Shown here: positions 34,807 to 43,844 of the stretch, piece after piece | How the letters are laid out: every line of letters starts with the position of its first letter | Position numbering within the stretch: position 1 is the first letter of the stretch | Source of the DNA: Epilithonimonas hungarica | GTDB taxonomy: Bacteria; Bacteroidota; Bacteroidia; Flavobacteriales; Weeksellaceae | Assembly (NCBI RefSeq): GCF_900102265.1 | Contig: NZ_FNBH01000001.1 | Span: forward strand, 434,001-498,000 | DNA: 64,000 nucleotides | Direction of reading: 5' to 3' | Notes under the pieces: generated by a model | Told to the model about the DNA's origin: nothing | What the model saw: only the letters and a program-made list of their open reading frames with translations | Database searches by the model: none | Program-made: the position numbers and the translations under genes

Positions 34807-35901
34807 ATGTTTGACTTTATTCCTTTAGAATATTATACCAGTATCTATTATCACGTCATGTTTTTTGTGGCGATGATTATTTTACTACATGCTATGGTTT
34901 ATGATATAAAGGATTCGAAAAGTTTACTGTTCTTTCAAGTTCTGGGAGCGTTCTTTCTTGTGATATTTTCCTTATATATAGGCTTACGACCTGTAAGTGG
35001 AAGATATTTTGGTGATATGTCTACTTATCACATTGGTTACGAAGCTTTGCAGAAAGGAGGCGATGTAAAGATTGAAAAAGATTATGTATTTAATTACTTT
35101 ATGTGGGCTTGCTCCAAGATCATGTCATCACAAAGTTTTTTTCTGCTAGTAGATATATTGTACATTTTACCTTGCTATTGGTTTAGTAGGCTATATTTTA
35201 AAAGATACTGGTTTTTCGGGTTTTTTATGTTTTTAGGCTCATTTTCTTTTTGGGCGTATGGGACAAATGGTATCCGTAATGGTTTAGCAACCTCTCTATT
35301 TATTCTTGGTCTTTGTTTTTATGAACATAAAAAAATGTTAATGTATGTTTTATTTGGAATTTCATTTTTCATGCACAGTTCTATCATCATACCTATTGCC
35401 GCCTTTATAATATCCGGCACTTATAAAAATCCCAAAATATATCTTTATATTTGGCTTGCAAGCATACCGCTTTCTTTGGTAGGAGGTAGTTTTTGGGAAG
35501 GTTTTTTCAGTAATCTGGGTTTGGAAGATCGTACATCGGGTTATCTTACGAATAATGATGAATTCAAAGAACAATTTTCTCAGACGGGTTTTAGATGGGA
35601 TTTTGTACTATATAGTGGGTTTGGTATTTTTGCTGGCTATTATTTTATTTTAAAAAAAAATGTTATTGATAGTTTATATATCCATCTGTTCGGTATCTAC
35701 ACTATTGCCAATGCTTTTTGGATTTTGGTGATTAGGGCTACATTCAGCAATCGCTTTGCTTACCTGTCATGGTTTTTAATGGCCGCGGTCATAGCTTATC
35801 CTATGTTTTGTTATAAACTTTGGAAAGATCAATATAAAGTTTTTGGAGTGATATTATTTTTATATTATATGTTTACTTACTTAATGTTTTTAAAAGGATG
35901 A
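34807..35901 (+). CDS. EpsG-family polysaccharide polymerase (Wzy-like)
   Basis: 364 residues with about ten membrane helices. LYIGLRPVSGRYFGDMSTYHIGYEAL is the conserved EpsG-family loop near the first helices (R..SGR..GD...Y), and FGYWAYGTNGIRNGLA-like residues around 150 (GTNGIRNGLATSLF) form the second signature. These proteins polymerise the repeat units on the periplasmic face. A single Wzy-like gene is present in the locus, as expected for a Wzx/Wzy pathway. Its last 4 bases overlap the next glycosyltransferase gene. Confidence 0.88.
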   Translation: MFDFIPLEYYTSIYYHVMFFVAMIILLHAMVYDIKDSKSLLFFQVLGAFFLVIFSLYIGLRPVSGRYFGDMSTYHIGYEALQKGGDVKIEKDYVFNYFMWACSKIMSSQSFFLLVDILYILPCYWFSRLYFKRYWFFGFFMFLGSFSFWAYGTNGIRNGLATSLFILGLCFYEHKKMLMYVLFGISFFMHSSIIIPIAAFIISGTYKNPKIYLYIWLASIPLSLVGGSFWEGFFSNLGLEDRTSGYLTNNDEFKEQFSQTGFRWDFVLYSGFGIFAGYYFILKKNVIDSLYIHLFGIYTIANAFWILVIRATFSNRFAYLSWFLMAAVIAYPMFCYKLWKDQYKVFGVILFLYYMFTYLMFLKG

Positions 35902-37019
35902 AAATTGCAGTGCTGCTTACAAGAATCGACCAAACGGGTATGAGTATCAATACAATAGATCTCTGCGTATCATTGTCCAAATTAGGGCACTCTGTCGATT
36001 TGTTGGTTGGAGATTATAATAACTCTTCAAAAAAATTATTCTTCCAAAAAGATTTGCTGAAAACTTCTGAAGTTAATGTTATTAACATAAAATTTTCTCA
36101 CCGTTCTGAATTGCTTTCAAAATTTTTTAAAGTCTTAGGTGTATTAAAAATCATATTATTTCTCATCTTTAAAAATTACGATGTAATTCATGTGGAATCT
36201 CCTTACTTAAGTTTCATACCATGGTTGATTAGGAAAAAATTTGTTTCTACTATGCATGTTCCAGATTTGGAAAATATTTTTGCATACAAGAATGCAACTA
36301 GGGTTATTGCAATTAGCAAAGAGACAAAAGAATACTGCGTCGATAAATTTGGATATAAAGAAAATCAAATTGATTTAGTATACCATGGTGTTAATGAGCG
36401 ATTTTATCAACCAATATCTGCTAATGAAGAAAAGACAATGAAACAAAATTATGGAATTAGTCAAAATGATATTTTGATAGGTTTAGTTGCAAGTATTGAA
36501 AGAAGAAAGGGACAGGATATTTTAATTAATGCAATAGAAAATCTGAATCAAGAAATCAGGAGAAAAGTTAAATTGGTATTATTAGGTTCATATAAAAGTG
36601 GAAGTAATGGTTGGCTGGAAAACCTTATAAATAGTTCATCAATTTCCAATCAGATTATATGGGAACAATATCAAGACCCTAAACCATTTTATAACATCAT
36701 TGATATTTTTGTCCTCCCGTCTCGACTAGAAGGTTTCCCACTTGTTTCATTAGAAGCCATGTTGTCAGGTTGTCTGGTTATAAGGAGTAATACAGAAGGT
36801 TCTCATGAGCAAATTATCGATGGGTTAAATGGGTTTCTTTTCGAGAACGAAAACTCAACCGAACTCACAAAGATTCTATCCTATATTTTAGAAAATGAAA
36901 GTTTGTTAGTTAACATGAGAAATTTCTCCAAGACTTACGCCTTCAAAAATTTTACTCAAGCCGTGATGGCAAAAAATACTTTGAAGGTATATGAGAAATT
37001 AAAAAACATTAAGCTTTAA
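35898..37019 (+). CDS. glycosyltransferase family 4
   Basis: 373 residues. IAVLLTRIDQTGMSINTIDLC at the N-terminus, IGLVASIERRKGQDILINAIEN opening the C-terminal GT-B domain, and VLPSRLEGFPLVSLEAMLSGCLVIRSNTEGSHEQI as the ExxPxVxxEAM signature. A retaining transferase in the capsule operon; sugar unknown. It is preceded by a 4-base overlap with the polymerase gene and followed after 13 bases by the acetyltransferase. Confidence 0.92.
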   Translation: MKIAVLLTRIDQTGMSINTIDLCVSLSKLGHSVDLLVGDYNNSSKKLFFQKDLLKTSEVNVINIKFSHRSELLSKFFKVLGVLKIILFLIFKNYDVIHVESPYLSFIPWLIRKKFVSTMHVPDLENIFAYKNATRVIAISKETKEYCVDKFGYKENQIDLVYHGVNERFYQPISANEEKTMKQNYGISQNDILIGLVASIERRKGQDILINAIENLNQEIRRKVKLVLLGSYKSGSNGWLENLINSSSISNQIIWEQYQDPKPFYNIIDIFVLPSRLEGFPLVSLEAMLSGCLVIRSNTEGSHEQIIDGLNGFLFENENSTELTKILSYILENESLLVNMRNFSKTYAFKNFTQAVMAKNTLKVYEKLKNIKL

Positions 37020-37032
37020 TTTTCATATACTG

Positions 37033-37572
37033 ATGAGCATTATATATGATGATTTGTACAGATATACTGGTACCAGGCAATTTACTTCTTTGGTAAGATA
37101 TATCCTGTTTACACCAGGTTTTAGATATACTTATTTCTACAGAAAGGTGCAAAGCGCAAAATTTTTTCCAACGCGCTTTTTTTGGGATGTACTACGGAGA
37201 CAATGTATGTTGAGAACTGGCATTCAAATTCCGGCTCAGACGAAGATTGATAAAGGCTTACGAATCGTTCACTTTGGGCACATCGTCATCAATCCAGATA
37301 CCATCATTGGCAAAAATTTTAATATTGCACAAGGTGTTAACATTGGTAACGCCGAAGGCAGAAGACAAGGAACACCAATAATAGGAGACAATGTCTACGT
37401 TGCAGCCAACGCTGTTATTGTAGGTAATGTAAAAATAGGCAATGATGTTTTTATTGCGCCTAATGCTTTCGTAAACATAGATATCCCCGATGGTTGTATT
37501 GCATTGGGAAACCCTGCACAAATCATTCAAAAGGAGTATGCTAGCAAAAAGTATATTATTTATAAAATTTAA
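37033..37572 (+). CDS. serine-acetyltransferase-like hexapeptide-repeat transferase
   Basis: 179 residues with left-handed beta-helix repeats (IHFGHIVINPDTIIGKNFNIAQGVNIG, IIGDNVYVAANAVIVGNVKIGNDVFIAPNAFV) and a CysE-like layout: GLRIVHFGHIVI near 75 carries the catalytic histidine. In capsule loci such proteins usually acetylate a sugar hydroxyl or amine with acetyl-CoA in the cytosol. With the two membrane acyltransferases this makes three acylation genes in the locus. An ordinary CysE role in cysteine synthesis seems unlikely because the CysE N-terminal helical domain is missing. Confidence 0.88.
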   Translation: MSIIYDDLYRYTGTRQFTSLVRYILFTPGFRYTYFYRKVQSAKFFPTRFFWDVLRRQCMLRTGIQIPAQTKIDKGLRIVHFGHIVINPDTIIGKNFNIAQGVNIGNAEGRRQGTPIIGDNVYVAANAVIVGNVKIGNDVFIAPNAFVNIDIPDGCIALGNPAQIIQKEYASKKYIIYKI

Positions 37573-37577
37573 TTGTT

Positions 37578-38678
37578 TTGAAAGTTTTACACATTATAAA
37601 TTCATTAGGTACAGGAGGTGCAGAAAAATTGTTGCTGGATACTATTCCTATCTATAGGAAAAGAGGGATAGAAATGGATGTTTTGCTTTTATGGAATAAT
37701 GATCACCAGTTTACAAAACAGCTGGTAGAAATGAATATTTGTAAAATATTTATCATTAACAATTCTTCTAACGTCAGAGACATATACAATCCGATTAATA
37801 TTTTTAAGATTAGCAAAATTATGAGACAATATCCTATTGTCCATGTGCATCTATTTCCGGCACAGTATTTTGCTGTAATTGCAAATAGATTGAACAATAG
37901 CTCTTCCAAGCTTATCTTTACAGAACATAATACCTCTAATACTAGAATTTCAAATAAGTTTTTGAAGCCCATTGATAAATTTTTTTATAGGGATTACAAA
38001 AAACTGGTATGCATTTCGGAAGAGATAAGACAGATTTATGGTAAATATCTCAAGACTAATGACACTGAATTGATTGTCATTTCAAACGGAATTGATGTAG
38101 AAAAGTATAACAAAGCTAATGCGTTGAAAAGGTCGTACATACATTTTGAACTTCAAATGGATGATAAACTGATTATTCAGGTTTCAGCGTTTAGGCCACA
38201 GAAGGATCAGGATACGTTGATAAAATGTATGGTTTTGTTACCTGGTAATTACAAATTGTTATTAGTAGGAGATGGAGAAAGGAAAATGATATTGATGAAA
38301 TTGGTAAACGAACTTGGTTTGGAGAAAAGGGTTTTTTTTCTTGGACAGAGAATGGATGTACCCCAACTTTTGAAAAGTGCAGATGTCGTTGTACTTTCTT
38401 CATATTATGAAGGACTTTCGTTGGCTTCTGTAGAAGGGATGGCCTCTGGAAAGCCTTTTATTGCATCGGATGTGCCAGGGCTTCAAGATATTGTTAAAGA
38501 GGCGGGTATTTTATTTACAAGAGGCAACGAAGAAGAATTGGCCGTCATAATCAAAAGGCTAATAGAAGACCCTGCATATGCAGAGTTAACCGCTAAAAAA
38601 GGTTATAATAGGGCAATGAAATATGATATCAGTACTTTAATAAACAAGCATATAGATATGTATGCACAGTTGATATGA
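37578..38678 (+). CDS. glycosyltransferase family 4
   Basis: 366 residues from a TTG start; KVLHIINSLGTGGAEKLLLD is the standard GT4 N-terminus, so TTG at 37578 is needed. IIQVSAFRPQKDQDTLIKCM opens the second Rossmann domain, and VVLSSYYEGLSLASVEGMASGKPFIASDVPGLQDIV is the donor-binding signature (EG.....VEGMA). A retaining transferase. It lies 5 bases after the acetyltransferase gene and overlaps the next GT2 by 4 bases. Confidence 0.92.
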   Translation: MKVLHIINSLGTGGAEKLLLDTIPIYRKRGIEMDVLLLWNNDHQFTKQLVEMNICKIFIINNSSNVRDIYNPINIFKISKIMRQYPIVHVHLFPAQYFAVIANRLNNSSSKLIFTEHNTSNTRISNKFLKPIDKFFYRDYKKLVCISEEIRQIYGKYLKTNDTELIVISNGIDVEKYNKANALKRSYIHFELQMDDKLIIQVSAFRPQKDQDTLIKCMVLLPGNYKLLLVGDGERKMILMKLVNELGLEKRVFFLGQRMDVPQLLKSADVVVLSSYYEGLSLASVEGMASGKPFIASDVPGLQDIVKEAGILFTRGNEEELAVIIKRLIEDPAYAELTAKKGYNRAMKYDISTLINKHIDMYAQLI

Positions 38679-39577
38679 AACAATTAACAGTTTTTACACC
38701 AGCATATAATAGGGGGCACCTATTGCCGAGACTTTATGAGAGCCTTATTAATCAAACCAATCAAGATTTCGTTTGGCTAATTGTGGACGATGGATCTTCT
38801 GACAATACACAGTTTGTAGTATCTGATTTTCAAAATGAAAATAAAATCGAGATAAAATATATTTTTCAGGAAAATCAGGGTATGCATGGAGCACACAACA
38901 CAGCATATGAAAATATTAATACTGAGCTTAACACTTGTATTGACTCAGATGATTTTATGCCTGACTATGCTGTTGAGACCATTCTTGAAAAATGGAATTC
39001 AATATCTGAAGAGGATAAAAAAAAATATTCTGGAATTGTCGGATTAGATGCTTATATGAATGGTAATGTAATTGGTTCAGAATTTTCTACAAACTATACA
39101 ACACTAGAGGATTTTTATCTATTGGGTGGAAAAGGAGATAAAAAGCTGGTCTATCGTACAGAGGTAATGCAAAAGTATCCACCATATCCAATTTTCAAAG
39201 GCGAGAAATATGTTGGATTAGCTTATAAATATCTTCTTGCTGACCAGGATTACAAACTAATTACAATAAATAAGGTGCTTGTAATAGTAGATTATCAACC
39301 AGGAGGATCTTCCAATAATATGTTTAGGCAATATTACAATAATCCTAGAGGTTTTGCATTTTTGAGAAAACAAGGGATGGAACTTTCAAAATCAAAAAAA
39401 AGAAAATATATAGACGCGATACATTATGTTTCTAGTAGTTTTCTATCGAGGAACTCAAAATTTATTGCGGAGTCGCCAGCAAAGACATTGACGATTTTGG
39501 CTATTCCTTTCGGCTTTATTTTATTTCTGCTTGTAAAATATAAGAACAGAAATAGACCAGCTTTGTCGGAATTATAA
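38675..39577 (+). CDS. glycosyltransferase family 2
   Basis: 300 residues. LTVFTPAYNRGHLLPRLYESLINQTNQDFVWLIVDDGSSD is a classic GT2 start. LNTCIDSDDFMPDYAVE is the DxD region and LADQDYKLITINKVLVIVDYQPGGSSNNM the C-terminal acceptor block shared with capsular transferases of this subgroup. A hydrophobic segment near the C-terminus (TLTILAIPFGFILFLLV) may anchor it to the membrane. Third GT2 of the locus; sugar unknown. Confidence 0.9.
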   Translation: MKQLTVFTPAYNRGHLLPRLYESLINQTNQDFVWLIVDDGSSDNTQFVVSDFQNENKIEIKYIFQENQGMHGAHNTAYENINTELNTCIDSDDFMPDYAVETILEKWNSISEEDKKKYSGIVGLDAYMNGNVIGSEFSTNYTTLEDFYLLGGKGDKKLVYRTEVMQKYPPYPIFKGEKYVGLAYKYLLADQDYKLITINKVLVIVDYQPGGSSNNMFRQYYNNPRGFAFLRKQGMELSKSKKRKYIDAIHYVSSSFLSRNSKFIAESPAKTLTILAIPFGFILFLLVKYKNRNRPALSEL

Positions 39578-39597
39578 TTGCTGATTCTAAGATTACT

Positions 39598-40758
39598 ATG
39601 AAGAAACTCATTCGCATATCAACGGTTCCATCCTCCCTTAATATATTATTGAAAGGGCAATTGCAATTTTTGAATCACTATTTCAATGTCATCTCAGTTT
39701 CCGGATCTGGGTTGGATCTGGATGAGGTAAAGATGAGGGAAGGTGTTAATATTCATCCTATTGAAATGCAACGCCACATTTCTCCGTTAAGAGATCTTGT
39801 TGCTTTGATAAAATTATTTTTATATTTTAGAAAGGAAAAACCAGACATTATCCACTCATTAACTCCAAAAGCCGGTTTACTTTCGATGATTGCTGGCAAA
39901 TTGGCAGGAGTTCCTGTTAGGATGCATACATTTACAGGTTTGATTTTTCCATACAGAACAGGCAAGATGCAAAAAACTTTAATTTTAATGGACAGACTTC
40001 TTTGCGTATGTGCCACCAATATCTATCCGGAAGGACAAGGGGTCAAAAATGATCTTTTGACGTTCAACATTACCAAAAAACCGCTCATTATTTTAGCTAA
40101 TGGTAATATAAATGGAATTGATGCTGACTTTTTTTACCGCAATGTTGTGGAGTCAGAAGGATTGATTCAATTAAAGAAAGACCTGGATATTCTAGATGAG
40201 GATTTTGTTTTCACATTTGTCGGTCGATTGGTAAAAGACAAAGGAATCAATGAGCTTGTTTCGGCTTTTAAGATGTTTTCAGAAAGAAAAGATACTGGAG
40301 AAGGGAAACCTAAGTTATTACTTGTAGGGTCTTTTGAACAAAATTTGGATCCAGTCTCGGAAGAAACATTATTTGAAATTGAAAATAATGAGAATATCAT
40401 CACTACAGGATTTCAGAAAGATGTAAGACCATATCTTGCCATTTCTGATGTATTAACATTCCCTAGCTATAGAGAAGGTTTTCCAAATGTGGTTTTGCAA
40501 GCCGCAGCAATGGAGCTAAATGCTATAGTAACTGACATTAGTGGTAGCAATGAAATAATCTGTGACGGTTTAAATGGTTGGATTATACCTAAACACAATC
40601 AGGAGCAGCTATATGAGAAGATGAAATGGTGTCTGGAGAATATATCTGAATCGAAAGCAATGGGTAAAAAAAGCAGAACAATCATTATTGAGAGATATGA
40701 ACAGAAGATTGTTTGGGAAGCCCTCAAAGCCGAATATTTTAGACTTTCCAATAATTAA
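39598..40758 (+). CDS. glycosyltransferase family 4 (WcaL/PglA-like)
   Basis: 386 residues. IRISTVPSSLNILLKGQLQFL and IIHSLTPKAGLLSMIAGKLAGVPVRMHTFTGLIFP match the subgroup of GT4 enzymes that add the second sugar after a PglC-type initiator. FVGRLVKDKGINELVSAF opens the C-terminal domain and FPSYREGFPNVVLQAAAM is the donor signature (E...Q replaces the usual E...E). It is the last gene before the promoter in front of the initiating transferase, so its position suits an early step in assembly. Specificity is inferred only. Confidence 0.9.
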   Translation: MKKLIRISTVPSSLNILLKGQLQFLNHYFNVISVSGSGLDLDEVKMREGVNIHPIEMQRHISPLRDLVALIKLFLYFRKEKPDIIHSLTPKAGLLSMIAGKLAGVPVRMHTFTGLIFPYRTGKMQKTLILMDRLLCVCATNIYPEGQGVKNDLLTFNITKKPLIILANGNINGIDADFFYRNVVESEGLIQLKKDLDILDEDFVFTFVGRLVKDKGINELVSAFKMFSERKDTGEGKPKLLLVGSFEQNLDPVSEETLFEIENNENIITTGFQKDVRPYLAISDVLTFPSYREGFPNVVLQAAAMELNAIVTDISGSNEIICDGLNGWIIPKHNQEQLYEKMKWCLENISESKAMGKKSRTIIIERYEQKIVWEALKAEYFRLSNN

Positions 40759-40839
40759 AATTACATTCTCATTGATTATCCAAGACTTTCTATTTTTAAA
40801 AATTGACAATAAATTAAAAATTAACTTGATTCCTTTATT

Positions 40840-40847
40840 TATATTTG
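40840..40847 (+). promoter_or_regulatory. internal promoter before the initiating sugar transferase
   Basis: TATATTTG matches the -7 consensus in the only sizeable gap (132 bases) near the 3' end of the capsule locus. It would drive the pglC-like, ATP-grasp and HAD genes as a separate unit with a 43-base leader region. Confidence 0.6.
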
Positions 40848-40890
40848 CAAAATAATAAATAATGGTTATCGGGAATCATGCACATTAAAT

Positions 40891-41496
40891 ATGTACGGAA
40901 AAATAGTTAAACCTTGCTTCGATTTTCTACTGGCCTTGACAGCATTATTAGTTCTGTCTCCCATATTTTTGTTAGTAACAGTTGCATTATTTTTCGCCAA
41001 TCAGGGTAACCCCTTTTTCTTTCAGAAAAGACCTGGAAAAAATGAAAGAATATTCCGCATCATCAAGTTTAAAACTATGAATGATAACAAAGATGCCAAT
41101 GGAAATCTTTTGCCAGATGCGGAACGATTGACTGCCGTCGGTATCTTTATAAGAAAAACCTCTTTAGACGAAATACCTCAACTCATTAATGTTTTGAAAG
41201 GAGATATGTCTTTGATCGGACCCAGACCACTTTTGCCGCAATATCTACCGCTATATACTTATGCACAAAGAAGAAGGCATCTTGTGAGACCTGGAATTAC
41301 AGGTTGGGCCCAAGTCAATGGAAGAAATGCTATCAGCTGGCAAAGGAAGTTTGAACTTGATGTTTGGTATGTTGATAACCTTTCTTTTTCTGTAGATTTA
41401 AAAGTTTTATTAATGACTCTGAAAAAAGTTTATAAAAGCGAAGGAATCAGTCAAAATGGGCACGCAACCATGGAAATATTTAACGGTAAAAATTAA
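40891..41496 (+). CDS. initiating sugar-phosphate transferase, PglC-like
   Basis: 201 residues, one N-terminal re-entrant hydrophobic helix ([20 protein letters not shown]) and the bacterial sugar transferase core: [46 protein letters not shown] (catalytic D-E pair), [16 protein letters not shown]. It moves a sugar-1-phosphate from its UDP carrier to undecaprenyl phosphate and so starts the repeat unit. Its short length groups it with monotopic PglC-type enzymes, not with WbaP. It has its own promoter and overlaps the ATP-grasp gene by 1 base. Confidence 0.93.
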   Translation: MYGKIVKPCFDFLLALTALLVLSPIFLLVTVALFFANQGNPFFFQKRPGKNERIFRIIKFKTMNDNKDANGNLLPDAERLTAVGIFIRKTSLDEIPQLINVLKGDMSLIGPRPLLPQYLPLYTYAQRRRHLVRPGITGWAQVNGRNAISWQRKFELDVWYVDNLSFSVDLKVLLMTLKKVYKSEGISQNGHATMEIFNGKN

Positions 41497-42470
41497 TGGC
41501 AAATCAAAATATACTTATCACATCAGCAGGTCAAAGGGTTTCATTGGTCAAGGCTTTTCAGCAAGAATTAAAGAAACTGAACTCAGAAAATAAAGTTTAT
41601 ACAGTAGATATCAACCCGGTGCTTGCACCCGCATGCCATATTTCTGATGGTTACAAAACTGTAAAAAGAGTTTCGGATGAATGCTATATTAATGATCTTT
41701 TGGAAATCTGTAAGGAACTAAATGTAAAAATGATAGTGCCAACGATTGATACAGAATTGATAATTCTTTCCGAAAATAAAGATACTTTTCTGAAAAACGG
41801 CATTACTCCTGTTGTAGGCGATAAGGATTTTATAAAAATCTGTAGAGATAAAAGACTGACCAACGCTTTTTTCGAAGAAAGAGATATTGAGATTCCTAGG
41901 GCACTGGAAAAAGATGCTCCATCATTTCCACTTTTTATTAAGCCATATGATGGCTCTTTGAGTAAAGACACATTCTTGGTCGAAAATGGATCTCAACTTA
42001 CAGACTATCACCTTACTAATCCCAAGCTGATGTTCATGGAATATATTGATCCGAAAGAGCATGACGAATATACTGTAGATACATATTTTGATAAAAATGG
42101 AAATCTTAAATGTGTTATTCCTAGAAAAAGAATTTTTGTAAGGGCTGGTGAAGTTAATAAAGGGGTAACTCGTAAAAATGAAATTGTAAACTTCGTCGAA
42201 AAAAAACTTTCCAATATTAATGGTGCTCTAGGATGTATTACTATGCAATTTTTCTTCAATAATATGACAAAGAGAATTATTGGTATTGAGATAAACCCGA
42301 GATTTGGTGGTGGTTATCCCCTGTCGTATCTAGCGGGAGCTAATTATCCAAAATATTTGATAGAAGAGTATATTCTTGGTAAAAATGTAGATTATTTTGA
42401 TGACTGGATATCAGATTTATTAATGTTGCGATATGATTCTGAAGTATTAGTTCATAATTATGAATACTAA
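41496..42470 (+). CDS. ATP-grasp (carbamoyl-phosphate-synthase-like) protein
   Basis: 324 residues. An N-terminal pre-ATP-grasp domain (NILITSAGQRVSLVKAFQ) is followed by ATP-grasp with FPLFIKPYDGSLSKDTFLV (ATP-binding Lys), MFMEYIDPKEHDEYTVD and the metal site IGIEINPRFGGGYPLSY (E-x-N). Such CarB-like proteins in polysaccharide loci are thought to attach an amino acid or similar group to a sugar acid, but the substrate here is unknown. It overlaps the HAD gene by 11 bases, so the two are tightly coupled and probably work together. Confidence 0.87.
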   Translation: MANQNILITSAGQRVSLVKAFQQELKKLNSENKVYTVDINPVLAPACHISDGYKTVKRVSDECYINDLLEICKELNVKMIVPTIDTELIILSENKDTFLKNGITPVVGDKDFIKICRDKRLTNAFFEERDIEIPRALEKDAPSFPLFIKPYDGSLSKDTFLVENGSQLTDYHLTNPKLMFMEYIDPKEHDEYTVDTYFDKNGNLKCVIPRKRIFVRAGEVNKGVTRKNEIVNFVEKKLSNINGALGCITMQFFFNNMTKRIIGIEINPRFGGGYPLSYLAGANYPKYLIEEYILGKNVDYFDDWISDLLMLRYDSEVLVHNYEY

Positions 42471-43101
42471 ATATATCATCTTTGATTTAGACGATACTTT
42501 GGTGTCTGAGCTTAGTTATTTGAAGTCTGCCTATCTTGAAATTGCCAAAAAAGTCGACCCAGAGGGTTATGATGAACTTTATCATCATATGTTGAGTTGG
42601 TATCATAATAAGAAAAATGTTTTTGCTGAAATTGTAAATCGTTATCCAGGTGAATTATTAAATGAATTATTAGCAGTTTATAGAAATCATTTCCCAAAAC
42701 TGGTGTTGAAAGATGGAGCCAAAAAAATTTTAGAAATCATCAAATCAAAAAATTATAAATTGGGTTTGATTTCAGATGGGAGGTCATATACACAAAGAAA
42801 TAAATTGAAATCTTTGGGTATTGAAAACTTTTTTGATAAGATTGTTATTTCTGAAGAATTTGGTTCGGAAAAACCAGACATTAGAAATTTCCAGGCATTT
42901 ATTTCTCCCGATATAAGAGACTATGTTTACATCGCAGACAACATTTCTAAAGACTTCATATCACCAAATAAATTGGGATGGTTGTCCATATGCCTGATAA
43001 ATGATGGTGATAATATTCACATTCAAAATTTTGATTTTCCTCCAAACTATTTGCCTGATTTTAAAATAGAAAAACTTTCAATGCTTCAAGATTTAATTTA
43101 G
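42460..43101 (+). CDS. HAD family hydrolase
   Basis: 213 residues. Motif I is IIFDLDDTLVSE (nucleophile D), motif II LGLISDGRSYTQRNKL (Ser), motif III the lysine in EEFGSEKPDIR, and motif IV YIADNISKDF (D...D). A C1-capped phosphatase of the HAD superfamily, 11 bases overlapped with the upstream ATP-grasp gene. A dephosphorylation step in making the modified sugar is likely. It is the last gene of the capsule locus, followed by a palindromic hairpin at 43101. Confidence 0.9.
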   Translation: MNTKYIIFDLDDTLVSELSYLKSAYLEIAKKVDPEGYDELYHHMLSWYHNKKNVFAEIVNRYPGELLNELLAVYRNHFPKLVLKDGAKKILEIIKSKNYKLGLISDGRSYTQRNKLKSLGIENFFDKIVISEEFGSEKPDIRNFQAFISPDIRDYVYIADNISKDFISPNKLGWLSICLINDGDNIHIQNFDFPPNYLPDFKIEKLSMLQDLI

Positions 43102-43140
43102 GAATACTTTATTATACATATGTATACTTAAGATATTCCT
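43101..43140. other. palindromic hairpin at the end of the capsule locus
   Basis: A perfect 14-base palindrome TATACATATGTATA (43113-43126) lies within outer arms GGAATA/TATTCC. It could be an RNA hairpin ending the long capsule mRNA (there is no T-tail) or an operator for the following gene. Either role is inferred. Confidence 0.45.
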
Positions 43141-43194
43141 TGGCACAGCCTTTGTAAACTAACTTACATATTTATTAGCGAAAAATTTAAACAT

Positions 43195-43785
43195 ATGAAA
43201 AAAGTATTATTAGGAGCATTTGTCATAGGCGCAGGATTAATATCTACAACTAAAGCTCAGATACAAGAAGGAAACTGGATGGTAGGAAGTAGCTTGGTAA
43301 CAAGTAACTTTGGATTAAATACAGGCGCAGGATATGATTTCTCAATTCAGCCAAAAGCAGCTTATTTTATCAAAGATAATACAGCATTGGGAGGTTACGT
43401 TAATTTAGGTTTCATGAAACCGGGTAAAGGGCAGTCAACCCAATTTAATTATGCTGTTGGTGCTCTAGGAAGATATTTTCTTTCACCGGGTGAACAGGGA
43501 GTTGACAATCTTTTGAATCACGGACGTTGGTTCTTCGAGGGTAATGTTGGTATAGGCGGAACATCCGTGGAAAACGGAATTTCTACAACAGGTCTTGATT
43601 TCGGGGTTGGCCCTGGTTATTCTTACTTCATCACCCCAAATATCGGAGTTGAAGGTCTAGTAAAATATAATGGAGTTGCAGGTTTCGGAAATGAAGGACT
43701 GACATCAAAGATTAGTTTCAACGTAGGTTTCAGTATTTATTTACCTTCTGGTCAAGCCAAAAGAATTGCGAATGAAGCTAAATAA
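43195..43785 (+). CDS. outer-membrane beta-barrel protein
   Basis: 196 residues. Signal peptide MKKVLLGAFVIGAGLISTTKAQ, then a small barrel with repeated glycine-aromatic strands: GNWMVGSSLVTSNFGLN, YDFSIQPKAAYFIKDNTALGGYVNLG, AVGALGRYFLS, WFFEGNVGIGGTSV, FGVGPGYSYFITPNIGVEGLVKYN, SFNVGFSIYLPSGQ. This resembles OmpW/OmpA-like 8-strand barrels of Bacteroidota without an OmpA peptidoglycan domain. Probably abundant in the outer membrane; function unknown. Monocistronic, with its own terminator. Confidence 0.82.
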   Translation: MKKVLLGAFVIGAGLISTTKAQIQEGNWMVGSSLVTSNFGLNTGAGYDFSIQPKAAYFIKDNTALGGYVNLGFMKPGKGQSTQFNYAVGALGRYFLSPGEQGVDNLLNHGRWFFEGNVGIGGTSVENGISTTGLDFGVGPGYSYFITPNIGVEGLVKYNGVAGFGNEGLTSKISFNVGFSIYLPSGQAKRIANEAK

Positions 43786-43797
43786 TTTAAGATAATA

Positions 43798-43835
43798 TTA
43801 TAACATTAGCCGGCTTTTTGTCGGTTTTTTTATTA
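43798..43835 (+). terminator. terminator of the barrel gene
   Basis: Stem AGCCG/CGGTT around a GCTTTTTGT loop with a T7 tail (TTTTTTTATT). Confidence 0.7.
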
Positions 43836-43844
43836 AATTGAATC

